The position numbers and the translations under genes were made by a program. A stretch of 64,000 nucleotides of DNA from Dyadobacter jiangsuensis (GTDB taxonomy: Bacteria > Bacteroidota > Bacteroidia > Cytophagales > Spirosomataceae): assembly GCF_003014695.1 (NCBI RefSeq), contig NZ_PYAS01000006.1, positions 372,001 through 436,000 of the forward strand, read 5' to 3'. Shown here piece by piece: positions 60,746 to 64,000 of the stretch. Numbering within the stretch: position 1 is the first letter of the stretch; every line of letters starts with the position of its first letter. The notes under the pieces were generated by a model. That model searched no databases. It was not told where the DNA came from and saw only the letters and a list, made by a program, of their open reading frames with translations.

Positions 60746-62053
60746 TTAAAATTCCAGTACTTCGTTATCTCCAAAGTTCTCGTATGAGCTGGTAATGACC
60801 TTCTCACCGGGCTGCAAACCTTCAAGAACTTCGAAATATTCAGGGTTTTTACGGCCTAATGTGATCTTGCGTTTCGCGGCGCGTTTGCCACCTTCAGCAA
60901 CCACATATACCCAGTTTCCACCTGTTTCGGAGAAGAAACCGCCTACCGGCAGCAATGTGGCCTGCGAAGGCTGACCGAGTTGCAGACGGATCGGGGCAGA
61001 CTGGCCTCTTTTAACCATTTCCGGCGCGCCGTTGTCGAACTTCATATCTACTTCGAAACGTCCGCTCAATATCTCCGGATATATCTTGATGATCTTCAAG
61101 CCGTAGTCTTTTCCATTGAATTCCATGGAACCCGTCAGGCCTACGAAAATCCGTGACAAATAGTGTTCATCCACGCTGACACGCATTTTAAAACCGTTCA
61201 AATCGTCGATCTGGCCGATATTTTGTCCCTGACTGATGTTGGAACCGACCTCGATGTTCATGGACGATAGCAAACCTGATACCGGTGCTTTCACCACGAG
61301 GTTGTCGAGTGTCTGACGCCACAGTCCTACGTTTTTCTGTGTGCTGGCCAATGTTCCTTCCAATTGCGAGATCTGCATTCTGGCGTTTTCTTCCTGGTAT
61401 TTCTGCGATTCGATCTCGATTTCGCGCTGTTTTACCAGTTTCTCGTAGTCACGCTTCGTTTTAAGATAATCGGCTTCCGGGATCACTTTGTCCTTATAAA
61501 GCTTCACATTACGATCGTGCGCATCCTTTGCCTGATCGAGTTGGAAATCGAGGTCGCTTAATGTCTTTTGGAGCGTAAAGCGCGCCACTTTCAAATTTTG
61601 ACGCGTATTTTGAAGGTCGTTTACCAATCGGCTGGCTTCCGTTTCCGATTGCAGGAATTGCAGTTTGAGGTTCTGGTTTTCCAGGCGGAGCAACACATCC
61701 CCTTGTTTTACCATGTTACCACCTTCAATGAGCTTTTCAGTAACGTAACCACCTACGATCGCATCGAGCTGGATGGTTTTCAGTGGCTGAACCACCCCGG
61801 TCACTACGATAAATTCGTCGAATTTACCTTTTTGGACCGTCGATATCGTCAGTTTATCTTGCTCCACATTCAGTTTGCTTCTGGTATCCGCAAAAAAGAA
61901 CTGATAAATCAGGAATGCTGCCAGTAATACGCTACCGCCGATGATGCTGATACGTTTGGTATTCCAGAATTTCTTGGGTTTGACTCGGTCCATTGTTGAT
62001 CCTCCGGAAAATCCGTTACTGGTGCTTGTCGAGTTAGGTGTCTTAACTTCCAT
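60746..62053 (-). CDS. HlyD/MacA-type periplasmic adaptor protein
   Basis: 435 residues. An N-terminal cytoplasmic tail of about 35 residues rich in Ser/Thr/Asn is followed by TM 36-54. Then comes a lipoyl-like half (GVVQPLKTIQLDAIVGGYV, GDVLLRLENQ), a long coiled-coil hairpin (about 130-250, QLDQAKDAHDRNVKLY and KQREIEIESQKYQEE), the second lipoyl half (VKAPVSGLLSSMNIEVG), a beta-barrel domain and a membrane-proximal domain (GGKRAAKRKITLGRKN; GLQPGEKVITS). It would bridge the permeases to an outer-membrane channel that is not encoded here. It is the head of the whole transporter cluster, with a promoter element and two dyads upstream. MDRVKPKKFW at 61993 is an alternative start. Confidence 0.92.
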   Translation of the reverse strand: MEVKTPNSTSTSNGFSGGSTMDRVKPKKFWNTKRISIIGGSVLLAAFLIYQFFFADTRSKLNVEQDKLTISTVQKGKFDEFIVVTGVVQPLKTIQLDAIVGGYVTEKLIEGGNMVKQGDVLLRLENQNLKLQFLQSETEASRLVNDLQNTRQNLKVARFTLQKTLSDLDFQLDQAKDAHDRNVKLYKDKVIPEADYLKTKRDYEKLVKQREIEIESQKYQEENARMQISQLEGTLASTQKNVGLWRQTLDNLVVKAPVSGLLSSMNIEVGSNISQGQNIGQIDDLNGFKMRVSVDEHYLSRIFVGLTGSMEFNGKDYGLKIIKIYPEILSGRFEVDMKFDNGAPEMVKRGQSAPIRLQLGQPSQATLLPVGGFFSETGGNWVYVVAEGGKRAAKRKITLGRKNPEYFEVLEGLQPGEKVITSSYENFGDNEVLEF

Positions 62054-62097
62054 TATATGCTAGTGATTGAGTTCGCTTTTGTATTTGGCTTTACTAA

Positions 62098-62113
62098 TCC
62101 AATCACTATGCCA
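62098..62113 (-). promoter_or_regulatory. Sigma-54-like promoter candidate for the adaptor operon
   Basis: Reads TGGCAT-AGTGA-TTGG, the best match of the set to TGGCAC-N5-TTGC. It is 60 bases from the adaptor start and exactly 66 bases below the first of two dyads. Confidence 0.6.
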
Positions 62114-62178
62114 AAGAAGGCAACGCTATCTAATCGTTTGAAAATCAATAGTATTCAAATTCAGAACACCACTAATAT

Positions 62179-62194
62179 TGTTCGTTATCGGACA
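62179..62194. promoter_or_regulatory. Dyad operator / upstream activator site f1
   Basis: TGTTCG-TTAT-CGGACA in the 313-base divergent region between adaptor and regulator genes (62054-62366). It is not part of any terminator. The rest of that region is A/T-rich and contains no gene. Confidence 0.62.
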
Positions 62195-62198
62195 AATT

Positions 62199-62214
62199 TG
62201 TTCGGGCGCGGACA
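62199..62214. promoter_or_regulatory. Dyad operator / upstream activator site f2
   Basis: TGTTCG-GGCG-CGGACA, exactly 20 bases centre-to-centre from f1. The two therefore lie on the same face of the helix, as expected for tandem enhancer sites of a bEBP. Confidence 0.62.
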
Positions 62215-62366
62215 AGCCTTTCGAGCTGCCTTTTAAAGGTAAAATAGTGACATTTTAGCTTGTTAGGAAATAATATTTCAAATTGCGTCCTTATCTTGAC
62301 AAACAATTGCGTTAAGTCCCTATCCGGCAGTGTTTACCCGCCTGCGCACCACAAGAAAGAACAGCC

Positions 62367-63734
62367 ATGCTACTATCAGAAGCCAAAATCCTGATTATCG
62401 ACGACGATGTTGACGTACTCAGTGCCGCCAAACTTTTACTGAAACGGCACGCCAAAGCAGTCGACATTGAGAAGAACCCCCAAAAACTGCCATTCCTCGT
62501 TACCAATGGAGATTATAACCTGATCCTGCTCGACATGAACTTCACCCGCGATGTGAACAGCGGGCGCGAAGGTTTTCATTGGCTCGATCGCATCCTCGAC
62601 ATCAATCCAGCCGCGAAAGTGATCATGATCACCGCTTACGGCGATATTGAAATGGCGATCCGTGCGATCAAGTCGGGAGCCATTGATTTTGTATTGAAAC
62701 CGTGGGAAAACGATAAGCTGCTGGCGACCATCAGTACGGCGCTCGAAGGTGGTAAGGATAAAGTGGTGCCGGTACCCGAAGAAAAGAAAGACGACAATAA
62801 GAAAAATAATAAAGCCACTGCCGACACCATTGTCGCCACCAGTGATAGTATGCGGCAAGTACTCGTCACTGCCGAACGTGTAGCTTCGACCGACGCCAAT
62901 GTGATCATCCTGGGCGAGAACGGTACTGGTAAGACGCAGCTGGCCAAGCATGTTCACCAGCATTCCAAACGGGCCGACAAGCCATTCGTGGCCGTGGATC
63001 TGGGCGCGATCAGCGAAACACTTTTTGAAAGCGAGCTATTCGGCCATGTGAAAGGCGCATTTACGGATGCAAAAGAAGACCGGGCCGGTCGATTCGAAGA
63101 AGCGAAAGGCGGTACCATTTTCCTCGACGAGATCGGCAACCTCACATTACCCTTGCAGGCCAAGCTGCTCACCGTCATTCAGGAACGCAAAGTAACGCGC
63201 GTGGGCTCCAACAAGCCCATCGCGCTCGACGTCCGCCTCATTTGCGCGACGAATATGAACATCGAAAAGATGGTAACCGACAAAACCTTTCGCCAGGATT
63301 TGCTCTACCGGATCAATACCATCGAACTCGAACTGCCGCCGTTGCGCGACAGGCCCGAGGATATCAGCGCATTGGCCGACTATTACCTCAAACAATACGC
63401 CAAAAAGTATAACCGTCCCGTTAATGACATCAGCAATGCGTTGGTGAAGAAAATGCAGCAGTACAACTGGCCGGGCAACATCCGCGAACTGCAACATGCC
63501 GTAGAGCGCGCGGTGATCCTTTCCCAGGAAAAAACTTTGCAACCTGATGATCTTTTCCTCAAAAGTTCGGCCGGGCAGCCTGCTACCGCCACCGGTTTCG
63601 ACCTGGAAGACATGGAAAAAACGATGATTATCAAAGCATTGAAACGGTTTAACGGAAACATCACCGACGCTGCCCGTGAGCTGGGACTCAGCCGCGCGGC
63701 GCTTTACCGGAGGATGGAGAAATACGGTTTATAG
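62367..63734 (+). CDS. NtrC-type sigma-54-dependent response regulator
   Basis: 455 residues. Receiver domain 1-125 with acidic pocket IIDDDVD (12-14), phospho-acceptor Asp56 in LLDMNF and Lys near 111. A Lys/Asp-rich linker (about 130-150) leads to the AAA+ domain: Walker A GENGTGKT (183-190), the sigma-54 contact loop GAFTDA (230-235, where GAFTGA is classical), Walker B region FLDEIGNL. The C-terminal Fis-type HTH is NITDAARELGLSRAALYRRM. It is divergent from the adaptor gene across two dyads. No histidine kinase gene adjoins it in the window. It is the candidate activator of the TGGYRY promoters. Confidence 0.92.
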   Translation: MLLSEAKILIIDDDVDVLSAAKLLLKRHAKAVDIEKNPQKLPFLVTNGDYNLILLDMNFTRDVNSGREGFHWLDRILDINPAAKVIMITAYGDIEMAIRAIKSGAIDFVLKPWENDKLLATISTALEGGKDKVVPVPEEKKDDNKKNNKATADTIVATSDSMRQVLVTAERVASTDANVIILGENGTGKTQLAKHVHQHSKRADKPFVAVDLGAISETLFESELFGHVKGAFTDAKEDRAGRFEEAKGGTIFLDEIGNLTLPLQAKLLTVIQERKVTRVGSNKPIALDVRLICATNMNIEKMVTDKTFRQDLLYRINTIELELPPLRDRPEDISALADYYLKQYAKKYNRPVNDISNALVKKMQQYNWPGNIRELQHAVERAVILSQEKTLQPDDLFLKSSAGQPATATGFDLEDMEKTMIIKALKRFNGNITDAARELGLSRAALYRRMEKYGL

Positions 63735-63826
63735 GCCACTGCAAACCACGCGGAAGGACAATTTTGGCATGTTTTTTGGGTTAAATCCTATACAAAGCTC
63801 AACTACGTTCCAATTTTGTACTTCCG

Positions 63827-64000
63827 ATGATCAAATCACTTCCCATATTCATCCTCGTTCTTTTCTCCCATTTCGCATTTGCCCAAACCGGCGGCATCAA
63901 GCCGGTATCGCTCAAAAACGTTAAAACGACCGATGGTTTCTGGCACGATCGCGTCGAGCTCGCGCGGGCTGTAACTGTGCCTCACGCACTGCACCAATGC
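63827..64000 (+). CDS. GH127-like beta-L-arabinofuranosidase domain protein (5' part only)
   Basis: 58 codons before the right edge. Signal peptide MIKSLPIFILVLFSHFAFAQ, then VSLKNVKTTDGFWHDRVELARAVTVPHALHQC. The DGFW...R...TVPH.L.QC pattern is the N-terminal signature of the GH127 family in Bacteroidota. It starts 92 bases after the regulator stop on the same strand and is probably a separate unit. The call rests on about 35 mature residues. Confidence 0.6.
   Translation, partial: MIKSLPIFILVLFSHFAFAQTGGIKPVSLKNVKTTDGFWHDRVELARAVTVPHALHQC

Noticed and set aside
62280..62330. A possible TTGACA-like promoter for the regulator gene
   Set aside because: Bacteroidota primary promoters use TTTG / TAnnTTTG and no -7 match lies at the right distance, so I cannot support a specific promoter there.

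Overview
The window looks like chromosome from a Bacteroidota bacterium of the order Cytophagales, most like Dyadobacter or Spirosoma. The evidence is TAnnTTTG-type -7 elements, SusC-type gene content (TonB-dependent barrel, Wzi-like capsule protein, GH127 hydrolase), a four-helix-bundle (S23) gene, and roughly 50% GC. The genus is inferred from gene style, not proven.

The dominant feature is an array of 19 paralogous MacB/FtsX-type ABC permeases (numbered P1-P19 from left to right), all on the minus strand, each about 786-818 residues, filling about 1.6-58.7 kb. Only one ATPase gene (59542-60219) and one HlyD/MacA-type adaptor gene (60746-62053) are present. They stand at the transcriptional head of the array, next to a divergent NtrC-type response regulator (62367-63734). 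I infer one tripartite-like efflux or mechanotransmission machine in which many alternative permeases share one motor and one adaptor. No outer-membrane channel gene and no sensor kinase gene are visible.

Layout from the left: a truncated Wzi-like gene (1-1423); P1-P9 as one nine-gene unit read from 24046 down to 1608; solitary P10; a small lipoprotein gene; solitary P11. Next is a non-permease island (29.8-36.6 kb) with a DUF4143 ATPase, a TonB-dependent receptor, a DUF6249 membrane protein, an ECF sigma factor with a putative membrane anti-sigma factor, an LTxxQ-like periplasmic protein and a VapBC pair. Then come P13-P12; P15-P14 followed by a zeta-like kinase pair; P18-P16 followed by a DUF433/DUF5615 pair; a second PIN toxin pair; P19 with a secreted-protein gene; the ATPase; a four-helix-bundle gene; the adaptor; the regulator; and the start of a GH127 gene at the right edge.

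Two layers of non-coding structure tie the array together. (1) Upstream of six unit heads (P9, P10, P11, P13, P15 and the adaptor) I find a 16-bp dyad close to TGTCCG-N4-CGGACA. It lies exactly 44, 55 or 66 bp upstream of a TGGYRY element, which in turn lies 52-62 bp upstream of the start codon. This resembles an enhancer-binding-protein site upstream of a sigma-54-like promoter, and the adjacent NtrC-type regulator is the obvious candidate to bind it. (2) Most junctions inside the units carry long imperfect inverted repeats of one of two families: a purine/pyrimidine family (R1) or a GACCGCC/GGCGGTC family (R2). One R1 copy, between the ATPase and adaptor genes, has a complete four-helix-bundle gene inside its loop, the same architecture as 23S rRNA intervening sequences.

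Four toxin-antitoxin-like modules lie within 0-55 bp of permease 3' ends. Together these features suggest a dynamically rearranged, co-regulated permease island.
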